From the NCBI RefSeq assembly GCF_052857255.1, contig NC_135497.1, positions 548,557,531-548,621,530 on the forward strand: a stretch of 64,000 bases of DNA, in the 5' to 3' direction. The translations under genes and the position numbers were made by a program. This document shows, in pieces, positions 20,620-32,052 of this stretch (the stretch's first letter is position 1; each line of letters begins with the position of its first letter). The DNA comes from Amblyomma americanum (Eukaryota > Arthropoda > Arachnida > Ixodida > Ixodidae). The notes under the pieces are model-generated. The model was given only the letters and a program-made list of their open reading frames with translations, did not search any database and was not told the origin of the DNA.

Positions 20620-21736
20620 ACATGTCCCTTCCAAATACCTCTGGTGTTCCTCTTGACAAGTATAGAGATAACGATCACTTTTGGAAGGAGAAAATTCAAG
20701 AATTAACTGTCCACGCATGCGTACACAGAAATGGTCGGCAAAGGAACTGTCTATACTCGCGCGCGCGAACTTATGTATCGTATACTGGTTCAGAAAGTGT
20801 GCTATTTGTTGCAGGTCCTTTCGCGCTTTCGACTTAGCATTAAAAAGTTTCATCGTATCTTTGCAGTATTTGTTTGGCAGTCCTCGTGGGAGAGGACTAA
20901 ACGCGATAAGTTATTTCTGCGCTTGAGAAAAGGGGTTCTTTCCCTGCCACACATGTACTTGAGGCAGGTGGTGTCAAGCTTTATGTTTCTTCAAGATACA
21001 CACGGCCGTTTCCTGCGGACTTTTATTCAATGGAGGCTTTCTTCGGCTTTGCCAAACTCTGTTATTTCCACTGTAGATGGGATGCGATACAGTGCAAGTA
21101 GATTTTTGAAAGCAGTGATCTTTGCTTTCAGGTTTATAAATGCTCGGTTCAGTTTGTCACGCGTAAGAAACTGCTAAAAGACTTGCTTGACTGTGTCTTC
21201 TCCAAGTCAATATATCGATATCTGTATGCACTGGAGGCCAAGGAGGAAATGTTTTAACAAGACGGTTGTGCCAGTGGGTGTGAAGACGTTTTTCTTCAAG
21301 TTGCACACTGGTGCGTAGCCGGTTAAAACATGGATGGAGGTGAAGGGACTGTTTTTACCACGGGGTGCTGACTGCTTGTTGTGTCACACACCAGAGTCAA
21401 TAGAACACGTCTTTATTGATTGTTGGGATGCGCTGCTCTTTTTGGACGTGCTCCAGCGTACTGTAAAGAAAGACTTACCCTTGACGTACGCCGTATGGGA
21501 TACGATTCCTGGACGTTGAGGCGGATGTTTATAAATACGATGTAATTTTCCTTCTTGGCCTGCACAGCATTTGGCGACGCAGGATGGCTGTACGATACTG
21601 CGATGAAGATGCACGGTCTGTCCCAGATTACTTCAAAGAAAACATATTTAAGCTACGTGAAGTGTGCAAGGAGCTATGTTTTGGAGATGAAGTTATCGAG
21701 TTGATGGGAGAATTGTGTTCCTTGAAACCGTTTTGA
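20620..21736 (+). pseudogene. LINE RT C-terminal and zinc-binding end, frameshifted, copy A
   Basis: Successive frames give LDKYRDNDHFWKEKIQEL (20.65 kb), SAKELSILARANL, then VCYLLQVLSRFRL...FAVFVWQSSWERTKRDKLFLR and SLPHMYLRQVVSSFMFLQD (20.8-21.0 kb). After more stops come KTWMEVKGLFLPRGADCLLCHTPESIEHVFIDCWDA-type residues (C-x2-C...H...C motif, 21.33-21.43 kb). The end is a frame with GLHSIWRRRMAVRY and stop at 21734-21736. This order matches the RT thumb and C-terminal end of a CR1/Jockey-like LINE. Several frame breaks make it dead. Confidence 0.75.
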
Positions 21737-21861
21737 TCTTCTCACGTGAGTGAATCAAATGTCCGCTCTTGATGTTAGAGAGTTCAGCGCAGAACATGTG
21801 TTTGCGATCTATTGTAAACTGTCAAAACAGGCAATGAAGACAAAAAAAAGAGCTGGCGTGG

Positions 21862-21900
21862 CGGAGTGGTTAGCGTGCTCGTCTCGCACCCGTACGCCGA
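21862..21900 (+). repeat. tRNA-like 5' half (A box), copy A
   Basis: 'gtggcggagtggttagcg' followed by 'tgctcgtctcgcaccc' resembles the D-arm and anticodon arm of a tRNA or tRNA-derived SINE. No T-arm or B box follows, because the sequence passes directly into a LINE fragment. Confidence 0.4.
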
Positions 21901-22290
21901 CACTGGCTGTGTACCGCGAGTGCAAGAACAGCATCGGACCTGAAAAGATATTTGACAACGGCCTGGGTAGCACATTGCTGTTTGAGGCCCGTGCCGGAGC
22001 GCTGCGAACACAGCTGTACCGCCGTCGCTTCGATACAACACCAGAAGCACAGGCAGCACTATGCCGAGCATGTGGCGATGCGGAGGAGACCATCGAGCAG
22101 ATGTCGTGCCACAGACTCCACCCGATGCCAACAGAGGGCACTACATTCCCACAGGTTCTCATGTTGTCTCACGGTCCTGCAGTGGACGACGAAGGAGACA
22201 GCTGCTAGGACGAAGGGGTGCTGCGAACCAAGCGTCAACTAACTCTTTGGTGGAGCCACTGGTGGAGCACTGTGTCTAACTGCGCGAAAT
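21901..22290 (+). pseudogene. LINE C-terminal fragment related to the copy B/C LINE, copy A
   Basis: The frame encodes GSTLLFEARAGALRTQLYRRRF, CRACGDAEETIEQ and RLHP. These align with GSSLLFEARTGVLRT, CIACGEEEETAEN and GLHP of the RT at 32129-33817. After a TAG (22206) the WW end (TKRQLTLWWSHWW) follows in another frame. It is an old member of the same LINE family, in the opposite orientation to the young insertion. Confidence 0.7.
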
Positions 22291-22976
22291 CGCAGTCGGA
22301 CGCGGACGAGGTCGATGAGCGAATCCCCCGCCCCCCGACTTCCTTTGTATGTTTTTGTTTTTCTTCCCCTTGCGCGCTTTTTTTCTCTCCTGCGCTTTCA
22401 TCTTCTCGGGGTTTTTAGGTTTTTCTTTGTCCGGGTGCCCAACCACGGCCGGTCTCGAGGGCGGCGCGTGCTCTCTCCCATACGGCCTTCACATCCGCCG
22501 CGGAAGCAATGTGAGTTTTTCGCAGGGAGTTATGCCGCCCGCCGCCGCTAGAGGCGCGACAACCCCACCGCTCGCAGGGTGCCGCGAGTGGCGTATTAAA
22601 AACCGAGCTGAACCCGCGAGGCTCCGCCATCTTTCCCCATGGATGCTGAAGAATACCTAGGTTCGGCTCGGTCGGGAACATCCCTAGTCGTCCCTGTTTT
22701 TTTGTGCCTGTTGTGTTTTGCATAACAATAAGCTTCCACAAACGTACCTAATTATAAAATTTAAACCTTATTTCCACCTTATTTCAACATTTATATATTT
22801 TTTTAGATTATGGTTCAATTACATTTACCGTCGGCGCGGTGGTAAATGCGTTTACCACGTGACCATGCTCAATTGCCTTGTCAAGGCCTTGGCTCATCGC
22901 CATTGATCCTAGCTGGTCAGGGAACGATCTCTGTGAGCAGATTTTCTCGTACCCGGCTGCTGTTTCCATCGCCAAG
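22291..22976. other. Upstream region of the zinc-finger/MULE gene, copy A
   Basis: No gene recognised. T-rich and C-rich runs at 22325-22440 are followed by an AT-rich stretch. A small perfect hairpin, GTGGTAAA/TTTACCAC with a TGCG loop, lies at about 22840-22859. If the MULE is a complete element, its 5' end or promoter should lie here, but I found no terminal inverted repeat. Counterpart in copy B: 51832-52517. Confidence 0.4.
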
Positions 22977-23334
22977 ATGGAAAACCAAAGTTCAATCAGC
23001 GCGGAATGCCTTGCTGCGGGCTCCGCTGAACAAGCTAAGTATCTGTGTCCGGTGTGCAATGCTGCGTTCACATTTGAAAGTGTACGGAGGCGGCACGTGC
23101 GAAAACAGCACCCTGATGTCGCCGACTCGTTGGTACCCATTTGTAGTGCTTTGTTTGAATGTGATGTTTGCTGTAAGGTTTCGTTTCCCCACCGTGGTGG
23201 TCTCTTGCAGCACCACGAACAGGTCCACGGGTTTGTGCCGAGGCGCATCAGGCTTGAGTTCTCTTCCTTAACAGGTGAAGTATAAACGAGATCTCCATAT
23301 TGTGCAGGCACCGTTTTCTGTCATGGGGTTGCAG

Positions 23335-24565
23335 TATAGGAGGTATTCACTGAGGCCGCACTACCAGACGGCGCGTGCGTCGCCGCGGCAAACGCGCCAT
23401 GCTTGTGGTCGTTTCACGCCAGCTCGCGCAGTGTCACGGTACGCCGTGAGGTATCCGGCCTGAATTGTTAGTGATCGGTAACATCTTTGCACGTTGTTAA
23501 ATGCGTCAACGTCCACTTTTCTTTGCGGAACGCTTATTGTGCATAAAGTTTGCAGCAGAATTCTGTACCGTGATTTTACCGAGCTGCCTGCCGCGACTCG
23601 ACAGCAAAAGTGGCCGGCTGCATTGCACGCAAGAACGTACACGACTTGCAGCTTTTATTATCAGTTCATAACAGTCAGCTACTCGTTCAGGACACATCGT
23701 GGATAACACAGCACATGATTAATCACCCATATACCAAAACAGATGCTGCAGAAACTCACATTGCCAGCGGCTGTAGTCCACGAACTACCGAAGCCTCATT
23801 GTTTCAGCAGAAAGGCAATTGCGTCATAACTGCTTTATTTACGCGACAAAATGGTCGAGAAAATACTGTCGTGCACTCGCAGCACGAATGGCAGACATAG
23901 CGAGAATGTTTTGCAGGTTTGATTGCAGAAACGTAGCGTTGCTTCCAGTGCACAAGACCTGGAATCTATAGGACTTTTCGCAGCAGCTCGATGTGCAGCA
24001 ATTCCGCTACATTCAGTAGTAACATGTCACTTTCAGCAGACAGAGATGACAAGTTAGGCTAGCTAAACGAACAAACACGTTTAACTACTCACCTCTCCAA
24101 AAACGGCACTTCGGTCGTCGGCACCCTCAGCCTCGCCCACTTGTCAAGCAATTCCACCGTCTCATAGATTTGCATGCTTTAATTCCTTGGCATGTCGGTA
24201 AACTTACGCCGTGCACGAGGCGGGCCTCATTATCGGTGCATTTAACGCACGACAGCAGTCCTGTAGTACGTCATACACCACGCCGGCGCCTGCAAATTCC
24301 TACGGGCCGACGTTTTCATGAAGTGTAACCTTTTCAGTGTGCCCGCTCTTTTCTGCTTAGCACAGTTCACGGCGTATCCACCAAGTCACCCAGTGTTACG
24401 GGGCGGACAGATATGATCTGCGGCGAGACGCTAAATACACTCACATTTCACACATCACAAGCGAGGTAAATGCTGCGGCTGCTGCGCGTGCGACCACCAA
24501 CATGGCAAATGCCGCGCCGGACGCTAGTGCCACTTGCGGATGACGTCATGTGAATACCTCCTATA
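23335..24565. mobile_element. TIR DNA element nested in the MULE intron, copy A
   Basis: A perfect 16-bp inverted repeat bounds this 1,231-bp segment: TATAGGAGGTATTCAC at 23335-23350 and its reverse complement at 24550-24565. If the outer TA on each side is a target duplication, the ends are TAGGAGGTATTCAC, which would fit a Tc1/mariner-like or other TA-targeting non-autonomous element. I see no transposase in the interior, only short unconvincing ORFs. It sits wholly inside the intron of the zinc-finger/MULE gene. Confidence 0.65.
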
Positions 24566-25304
24566 GGGAAGCCACACAAGTTGAAATAACGCATCGCGCG
24601 AAACTTTCTCTGCATTTGGATGTTTTGTGATGCTATGCGCTAGTACATATGGGCAGAACTATTGTTCTGCCTGGGTGGAGCTAGGCATTTTGAAAAGAAT
24701 TAGCTGCTCTTGGAGTTATGTCCAGGAAGAACAACTGCCACTTGAGCTCTGTAACCTAATATAAACTAATTAAAACAAAACCTAACTGCTTTGCATGCAA
24801 AGTGTTTCAAAACAAACTACTCACCAATATACTGTTGTACTGTTGAGGACAAAATTTTCCAGGACGCGCGACTGATGATTTCGGCTTAAAGGTGTGAAGT
24901 GTGCCTTATTTCACTAACAAACATTATACATTCCAAGGCCTAGTTTCATCTCCACAAGCGTGATCTCCAACCACTGGCTGATAACAAAGCTATAAGCTTT
25001 TGATAACAATCGCGTGTCCTGGGCAATTTTGACCAAGACAGTACGTGATGTGATATTATATGTACAGCCTACTGCGATTTGAAGGTGATCTGTTTAGGCT
25101 TTATGAGCTTGGATTCACCGACCTAACACGATATTTTTATTAGAAAGAAAGTTGCAACCACGATATGAACGTAGCTAGCCAAAGGTTTTAATGCAACAGT
25201 GTTAAGGCTCCCGTTCAGCAGAAAATCTCGCGTCTGTGGCGGGCAAATTATTGATTGTGAGAAGTTTCTCAGAAGGGCAACCCCCACCGGTGCACAAGGC
25301 CCGC
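24566..25304. other. MULE intron sequence, nothing further recognised (copy A)
   Basis: AT-rich sequence between the nested TIR element and the SINE-like segment, with no convincing ORF or repeat end. The intron also holds 25376-25868 and 26027-26436, where I recognise nothing besides the acceptor at 26436. Confidence 0.4.
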
Positions 25305-25375
25305 CACCTCACCTGTGACAGCACCTGCCATCGCAGGTCAGTGGCACATCGCTTAACTGCTGCACCACTGTGCCT
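25305..25375 (-). repeat. Possible tRNA-derived SINE head, copy A
   Basis: On the minus strand a short stretch resembles a pol III A box (TGGTGCAGCAGTTAAGCG), with Cys/Gly-type stem-like sequence after it. The B-box region (GGTGCTGTCAC) is a poor match. It could be an old tRNA-derived SINE head, or chance. Confidence 0.3.
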
Positions 25376-25868
25376 GGTGTGGTATGAAGTCCACGGATGA
25401 ATGTGAAGTCAAGAATGATGAATTCCGCACATATGGTACACATTACAGCTATTGCGTCACACCCTTAAGGCGGAGCCTAAGTGTGCACTGCGATTTTTTT
25501 ATATCATGTAATCATTTTTGTTGTGCACCAAGTGCCCATCATGACAGGAAAAATTTATTGGTTCGTGTTAGGTGGAACAGGTGCGATAACCTTCAAATTT
25601 CACTAGTTTCTACAGGTGTTATTGCGATTAAAACATGATGGAAAAATTTGATGCCAGGGTTAGCTCCAGAAAGGAATGCAGGGTCTGTTAAGGATGGAAC
25701 TGCAATGCTGAAGTGCTGTGTTTTAACAGAACTGTAGCAGTAGTCATGTCATTCCGTGTTCCGTAACTTCAGGCACCTGATTTCATTTTTTGATGCCAGT
25801 GCATGCAAGCCTTCTGTCTGCAATGAGCCAGAATCGAAACATTACCGTAATGAAATAGACTGCTTATA

Positions 25869-26026
25869 AGTTTAGTTTAGTTTATGGGGTTTAACGTCTC
25901 AAAACGACTCAGGCTATCAGATACGCCGTAGTGAAAGGATCTGGAAATTTCGACCACCAGAGATTCTTTCATGTGCACTGACATTACACAGCACACGAGC
26001 CTCTAGAATTTCGCCTCTATCGAATT
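25869..26026 (-). repeat. Interspersed repeat with (CTAAA)n tail, copy A
   Basis: Read on the minus strand, the segment ends in 'ggggtttaacgtc'-complement sequence followed by a short (CTAAA)n run, like the 3' end of a retroposed element. The plus-strand wording (tttatggggtttaacgtc, gacgccgtagtg-like, cgcctctatcgaa) resembles a very common repeat I associate with tick genomic DNA. That is from memory and not verified. It lies in the MULE intron. Confidence 0.5.
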
Positions 26027-29000
26027 AATGTTGATTCGTGGCACAACAGCCTTTTGAAGAACTTCACCCTTTTTGTGTAGCAGTTCGGGACAGATTACGC
26101 GCACTTTCTGTTTTACGCTGAGGCATGTTATAAGGTTTGCATACACATGGCTTATATCGTTAAACAGCTGCGAAATGAGCCGAGATAGGCATAGGACCAC
26201 ATTCAGGTGGCTGGAAATAAATATGGCAACAAGAAAAACCTGTCTACATTATTTGGAATACGTGTCAGCTGAGAATAAGCCTTCCAGAATAAGGAATGCA
26301 TGCATATGAAAAAAAATGAAGCATCATTCAGTGCCAGGAGGAAACATTAATGCAATCAATTTGCAGTAATTTACTTGCTGTTCTGGGGTTGCTTGCTGTA
26401 GCTTAACTCATATTGATGCCTGTTCCTTTTTTGCAGATTTTGAAAGCTGGAAGGATCATGAGGAAAAGACTGAGCTTGTCCACTTTGTTCTGTCAGGGGG
26501 TACGAAACATCTGGCATCTGGAAGGACAAAGAAGTATCTGGCTTGTCATCGCTCAGGGTTATATGTGAAGACAGCAAGAGGTAAGCGCCAATCAAAGGTT
26601 CATGGTAGTGTGAAATGTGAGAGGAACCGCTTGGCGACAATGGATGTCATTGAAAAAAATGGAAATATGGTAGTGGACTATCAAGCTGAACACTACGGCC
26701 ATGAGAAAGAGCTACGGTGCCAGCCCTTGTCGATTTCTGACCAAAAAGACATTGCATGCAAGCTGAAGCTGAAGGTCCCTCGTAGGGTTATTCTTTCAGA
26801 TGCTCGTTCGCCTGCCAGAGCTCCACTGGACCGGCTTCACCTTTTGACCTCATCAGAGGTTCAAAACATAAAGATGTTTAATATTGGCAGTGAAGTGGAG
26901 AAAGATCGTGATGACTATGTCAGTACACAGAAGTGGATCATCGAGCTACAGGATCATGGTGCTTTGTTGTATGCAGAGGGAGAAAAGCTGACAGAAGAAG
27001 GCATTGGTGAGTTTGTGATGGCAATGATGAACACTACCCAGGGTGACATGCTGCTAAAGCATAGTCAAAGAGCAGTGTGTGTTGATTCAACTCATGGCAC
27101 AAGTCGCTATAAGCACCAACTTAGAACTGTGATGGTGATAAGAAATACTGGGTCAGGCATTCTGTGTGCCTTCCTCCTCTCTTGTAGTGTGTCTGAGGAT
27201 GTCATGAAAAGATTTTTTGCTGCTATCAGGGACAGGCTTGGCAAACGAGTTAGCTGTGGTGCATTCATGTCAGATGATGCACCAGCATATGCAAATGCAT
27301 GGGCGCGGGTCATGGGGAACCCTGTGAAACGCATGTAGTGTGTGTGGCACGTCAGATGGAACTGGAAGTGCAACATGACCAAGGTAACTGACAGCCAAAG
27401 CCGAGAAGTTGTTCAGGAGAAGTTGAATGCATTGTGGACCAGCAGAAGCGAAGAGGACTTTCACAAGGAGCTGTCAGAGTTCCGTACTTTAAAGGAGTTT
27501 GTTGAGTGCGTTAAGTTTGTTGAGTACTTTCGGAGAGTATATGCTAAGCGCCCGGAACAGTGGGCTCTTTTCTACAGGCAGGACACCGGATTGACTACTA
27601 ACAACCATCTTGAGTCAATGCGTAACGAGCTCAAGAAAAGTTATTTGGGAGGGTTTCAGAACTGGCGGTTCGACAGGCTGCTGGTGTCTTTGACGAAATT
27701 GTCCACTGACTGGGTAATGAAACAGCTGATCTGTCATGTGAAGCGCAGGGCAGACCATCGCACAGCAGACTGTTTCAAGAAGCATGCTGCAGGAGTGGAA
27801 GTCTCCAAGTCTGGCGTGACCAGACTTTCTGATGGAAAGTGGTCTGTGCAGTCGTGATCTGAAGAACGTCCTGACAACAATACATCCTGACAACACTGTT
27901 GTCAGGAAGGACACACAGTGCCAAGGCTGCATGCTTAGCTGCCCTGAATGTAACACTTGTTGTTCCACTGCAGCTGTAGGTATTTTTATCTGTGCATGAA
28001 AATGTGCGAACATATCCATGCAGTTGTGCAGTGGGAGCTGCGGAGAAGGGATGCAACTGTTCGCGATCCGATCATTGAGGATCCATCTTCTGTTTTGGTA
28101 TCTGCAGATGATCATTCATTCACACTGAATGAACCTCCTGTTCACGAGTCAGTCAGTAAGGACACATCAGCAAATGATTCATTCCCAGTGGATGATCCTG
28201 CAGCACTATTTCAGAGCATTCAAGGTGACATGATTCAGTCATAAGACTCAAATGTGCTTGCAGGTATTCACATTGAGCTTGCTGCTCTTACACGCAAATT
28301 CAGTAAAAAACATCAACTGACCCACAAGTGGGAGCATTGGTGCGTGAATACATTGGAAAACTTGCGCAGGTTGTCAGGGGGTGTGCCGACAAAGAGGAGG
28401 AACCACCTCAGCCTAGGCCAATTCCTGCCAATAAGCGACAAGAAGAGCAGTCAAGGTATTGGCCCAAACGCTGCAATGCCACCGCTTCTACATATGCTGG
28501 AACATGTTCTCAAGGGGAGCATGTGAGACAACAGCTTGAATGTCAACAGGGGCCACCTATCCGCATCGCGCATTATGATCCATGTATCCACATTCTGAGA
28601 GAGCACGACTACGTAAAGCTCTCCCGAATACAATTACAATGAGCAACCGCAGCAGCTTCGCTAACTATTCAACCTTTCTATTATGTGCACACCCCTAAAT
28701 TTTAGACTATTTGTTTTCGTGTAACAAGTATGCAAATGCATAGAAATCTAAAAGAAGGGTACAGCAGCTATGGGGGATCACCAGTGACCTTCACGCTGTG
28801 GGCATGATAAGGAAAGCGTTATTGGAGGGAGGACACTATAAAATGCACACTTGTGGAGTGTGGCATTTGTTTGGTAGCTCATCTTTAGGTGGCCAGCACT
28901 GCTATATGAAAGGAAAAAATACAGTAAACAATGCTGTCATTTAAACTTAGGCTGGAAATATGTTTGACAGCTGTCAAGTCAAGCAGCAGTTAAAAATTGA

Positions 29001-29092
29001 ATTTGCTTTGTGTAATTGGAGGTATGGAATAGTTTCATTAATATGAGCCTGCTGATATGCTGAGAAAACGGCAGATAATGAGACACAGTTAA

Positions 29093-29250
29093 GAGTTCAG
29101 TCACGCTCTCACTCACATCCACTCAATCGCACTCACACTCATGACCACTCGTACTGACAGCCACTCGCTCACACACGCGACCACCCACTCACACTCACGT
29201 CATCACACTTGTGTCACATGCATGCGATACGAGTGCACTCGTGAGTGAGT
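29093..29250. repeat. CACTC-rich simple repeat, copy B
   Basis: Counterpart of 1343-1500. One base change (actc for actt) restores one more CACTC unit relative to copy A. Confidence 0.75.
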
Positions 29251-29273
29251 GTGCTGACCTGTGATATTATGTA

Positions 29274-30718
29274 AGCAGTGGCACTATCTGGCCTGGGTGG
29301 TACACCAGTGAGAGGTGCTCCCAGTGCTGGCGCCACTTGTGCTCAAGTTGATTTTGTGTGCCACGAATGCTGCAGTGTGAATGGGCGACAACCATTTAGA
29401 ATGTTTAGTTTGAAAAGTTTGTCCTGTCCCAGCAGTGTCTGTCTCTGCCTTGTGAAAAAGCATTAGTGGGCTCTGCAGTGTAAAAGTTGCTTATAATGGT
29501 GGTCCTGCTTTCCAGTGGTGTGCTCAGTGTGTACAGTTGTGGTCTGCAGCCAAGTGGCACTAACTCGCCTGGGTGGTACGTGAGAGAGAGGTACCCCCAG
29601 TGCTGGCGCCACTTGTGCTCAAGTTATTCTTGTGTGGCACGAATGCCATGATGTGATGCGAGAGGTGCTGCTAGTGCTTGTGCCACTTCCATGGTGTGAA
29701 CAGTTGTAATATGCTGTGACGACGCAGACATTTCTCATGTCTGCGGGTAGTTGTCCACATTATCCAGGCGAATATTGGATGACATCCGGTCTGTCGATAG
29801 TAAAACCAGCGAAGGAATCTCTTTCCGGTCAACCTCAGATGCTTCACCCCTTTGCATATTTGTAGTGCGAAAAAGCGTTCTTCCAGCTGACAGCACAAAT
29901 GTCGACTGGCGTTTCTTTGCATAAGCTTTCAATGGCTTCCCGAGCTCGCAGAAATCAGTCCATATGTGCATTGTTTCAAGTGCGGAACTAAATTCGCTAG
30001 GCATTCGGTCTGTTGGTAGTAAAAGCAGCCAAAATCTCTTTGTGGTCACCTTCAAATGCTTCGCCCTCCTTGCATTTGTGCAGTGCAAGGAAGCGATGTT
30101 GCAGCTGACTGTCTTAGTGAGTGCTTTGCTTTTCATGCTGCCTTCTCCGCACTTCGGCGGCTCGTATGTAAGCGCATCGTAGTAGTAATTGAATCAAAGC
30201 AGTTTAAAGTCGTGAACTGACACATGGGTTGCGAGGGACGCCGTATTGGAGGCCTTCGGATTAGTTTAGACCGCCCGGGGTTTATATAGCATGTGTCAAC
30301 ATCGCGCACACTACACCGCAGTATGTGACTGCTGCTGCATCCTAGCTTTTCATGTTGCTTGCTGCCATGTTTGGCCCGTTTAAATGTTTGCGCACCTACG
30401 GATAGCCATTAAACATTATACGAACCAGAATTCGTCGAAATTGTAACTTTGGCAGCTGGGGAAACCTGTCGCATGGTGTTGTATTTGTAATTCTAGGAGG
30501 AGACATTTCTGCTGTCCGCGATTTTGAGAGCTATCAACTGGCAACATATCAAAAAGGTCTTAATGTATTCATAGTCTAGGGAAGTGGCACAAACAGGCCA
30601 GGATGTGATGCGAGAGAGGTGTTGCTAATGCTGTTGCCACTTGCATGGTGTGAACAGGTGTAATATGATGTGACGACGCAGACATTTCTCCTGTCTGCGG
30701 GTGGTGGTGGGTCCGTCA
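29274..30718. repeat. Cluster of diverged internal direct repeats, copy B
   Basis: The same arrangement as in copy A: family 1 at 29274-29385, 29556-29740 and 30582-30718, and family 2 at 29780-29910 and 29996-30120. Confidence 0.65.
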
Positions 30719-31387
30719 CACCTAACACTAAAACAAACCGTGTTTTCCCTTTTTGCCTGAGTGGAAGTCCGACTGAGGAAATTTCTCACTACTTTTGGAA
30801 ATGCCCTAAATGTATGCTTCGTTTCTTTTGCTTCATCTAAGTGCAGAACAGTTTTGGATAATTCTGTCGCTTGCGGTAACTGCGTAATAACCAGATGTGT
30901 AATGCCTGGCATCACATATTGTTTTTTCTTCATCTCCAAGCTTTTTTTCCCTTAGAGTTGTTCCTATTTATAAGCACATTTTTCTTCCATTTGCATAATC
31001 AGGGGTACCCTGTAGGCAACCAAGGTACGGCTCTGGCACGAACGAATGCCTCAGTCAAACCAGTTCGTGTTTTTTAATTGTCTTGGTACCGATTAAAACT
31101 TTTTACAGCCTTGTGTTTTCTTTGCATGTTGGTTTCCGTCTTGTTTCAGAGGATTCCAAAACTTCTTCCTGCTGTTTTATCGTGTTTTACCTTTCTATTC
31201 TTTTCTCCTGTTGGCTATGGTAATTTTGTGGCTGTATACTTGGTCTTGCATGGTGTTTTGTAGCCGCTATGTGATATTACTGTTTCATGTTTTTCCTTTT
31301 CTGTGGATATATTATACATTTCTGCATACACTGTTTTATTTTAACCTAAGATGTGGTTTCATTGTGCAGTTATCTGTGCCGAATACA

Positions 31388-31483
31388 TGATAGTCGCTTC
31401 TTTGCAGAGTGCTTACAACCTGACTGCCCTGCCAGGACCTCCCTGTCAGGAACCTGTTTTTGGTAGTATCAAATAAAGAAAGA
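31388..31483 (+). repeat. Probable non-LTR retrotransposon 3' tail, copy B
   Basis: Counterpart of 3640-3735, with the same inverted CAGG/CCTG arrangement and AATAAAG. Confidence 0.4.
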
Positions 31484-32052
31484 CATGACCACGTATTTTT
31501 GATGTGTTATTTATTTGCACAAATCCAGGTTTGGATGTCCACAATAGGACAGAGAAGACAGGAGCACAATTCTGTTTCTTTAGCAGCACAGTACCCAAAT
31601 TTCCAGTTCAGCTGTGCTTTTCACTGATTTCGGCTGAGAAGTGTTAGTGTAAACTTAATGAAAACACAAGCCCAGGGAGAATGGCGAGCCGGTAATTCAT
31701 GTAGACAGCAAACATGCCGTCCCGCAGGACCAACAGTATCAAGTATTCGGTCGCCTGTTTTCATAAAGTTGCTCCCGTTACAACTTTGTGGTGTTATTGT
31801 GAGAACAAAATCTGGCTTCGCAACCGCATGATAACTTCACAAGAATACTTCTGCACACTGCAACCCTGCATTACAGGTGTGAATGGAGCACATATGCACA
31901 GGTGTTTTTCTTCCAGATATACTATACCTTAGCTTTATCACAAGGTTAAGAACAATCGGCCTCTGACCCGCATAAATACAAAATAGAAATAGCAATCCGC
32001 TCATGCGTTTCCCCCCTGCCCGGGTGTCGACACAGGCGGAGATGTTGGCCAT

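Larger units (their letters stand above)
1..27750. repeat. Tandem macro-repeat unit, copy A (27,750 bp)
   Basis: Base 1 onward reappears in direct orientation at 27751 and again at 57292 with near-identical sequence, so this is the first of three consecutive copies. The offset between copies A and B starts at 27,750, rises by about 1,765 at the LINE insertion site, and changes elsewhere only by small indels (33 bp near 5645, 18 bp near 18668, microsatellite length at 9.7 kb). Copy A lacks the LINE present in B and C. The phase of the unit is arbitrary, because base 1 lies inside a transposase reading frame. Confidence 0.97.
22977..28642 (+). pseudogene. C2H2 zinc-finger / MULE transposase, two exons, disrupted (A/B junction copy)
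   Basis: Exon 1 (22977-23274) starts at an ATG in a good context (gccaagATGg). It encodes two C2H2 fingers, C-x2-C-x12-H-x4-H (CPVC...H...H) and C-x2-C-x13-H-x4-H (CDVC...H...H). It ends at a GT donor (23275) in phase 1. Exon 2 begins after a pyrimidine tract and AG at 26436, also in phase 1, giving the junction SSLT-D-FESWKDHEEK. Exon 2 carries the MULE-type domain: YGHEKEL, first catalytic Asp in VDSTHG (27084), second in SDDAP (27273), a CVWH motif, and Glu in TNNHLES (27611). One in-frame TAG (27336-27338) interrupts it before CVWH, and TGA follows at 27855-27857. Remnants of the Cys-rich/SWIM tail continue in shifted frames to about 28642. In life it would catalyse cut-and-paste transposition. 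This copy is dead as written. Confidence 0.82.

Noticed and set aside
22840..22859. GTGGTAAA-TGCG-TTTACCAC hairpin as the MULE terminal inverted repeat
   Set aside because: It is a local palindrome. I could not find a matching partner downstream of the transposase tail.
22808..23311. Minus-strand 167-codon frame over the zinc-finger exon
   Set aside because: The plus strand has two canonical C2H2 fingers and a matching splice donor, so the minus-strand frame is a shadow.
1..27750. Large composite mobile element such as a Maverick/Polinton or a virus integrated in tandem
   Set aside because: I found no DNA polymerase B, packaging ATPase, capsid gene or long terminal inverted repeats. The coding content is ordinary retroelement and MULE debris.
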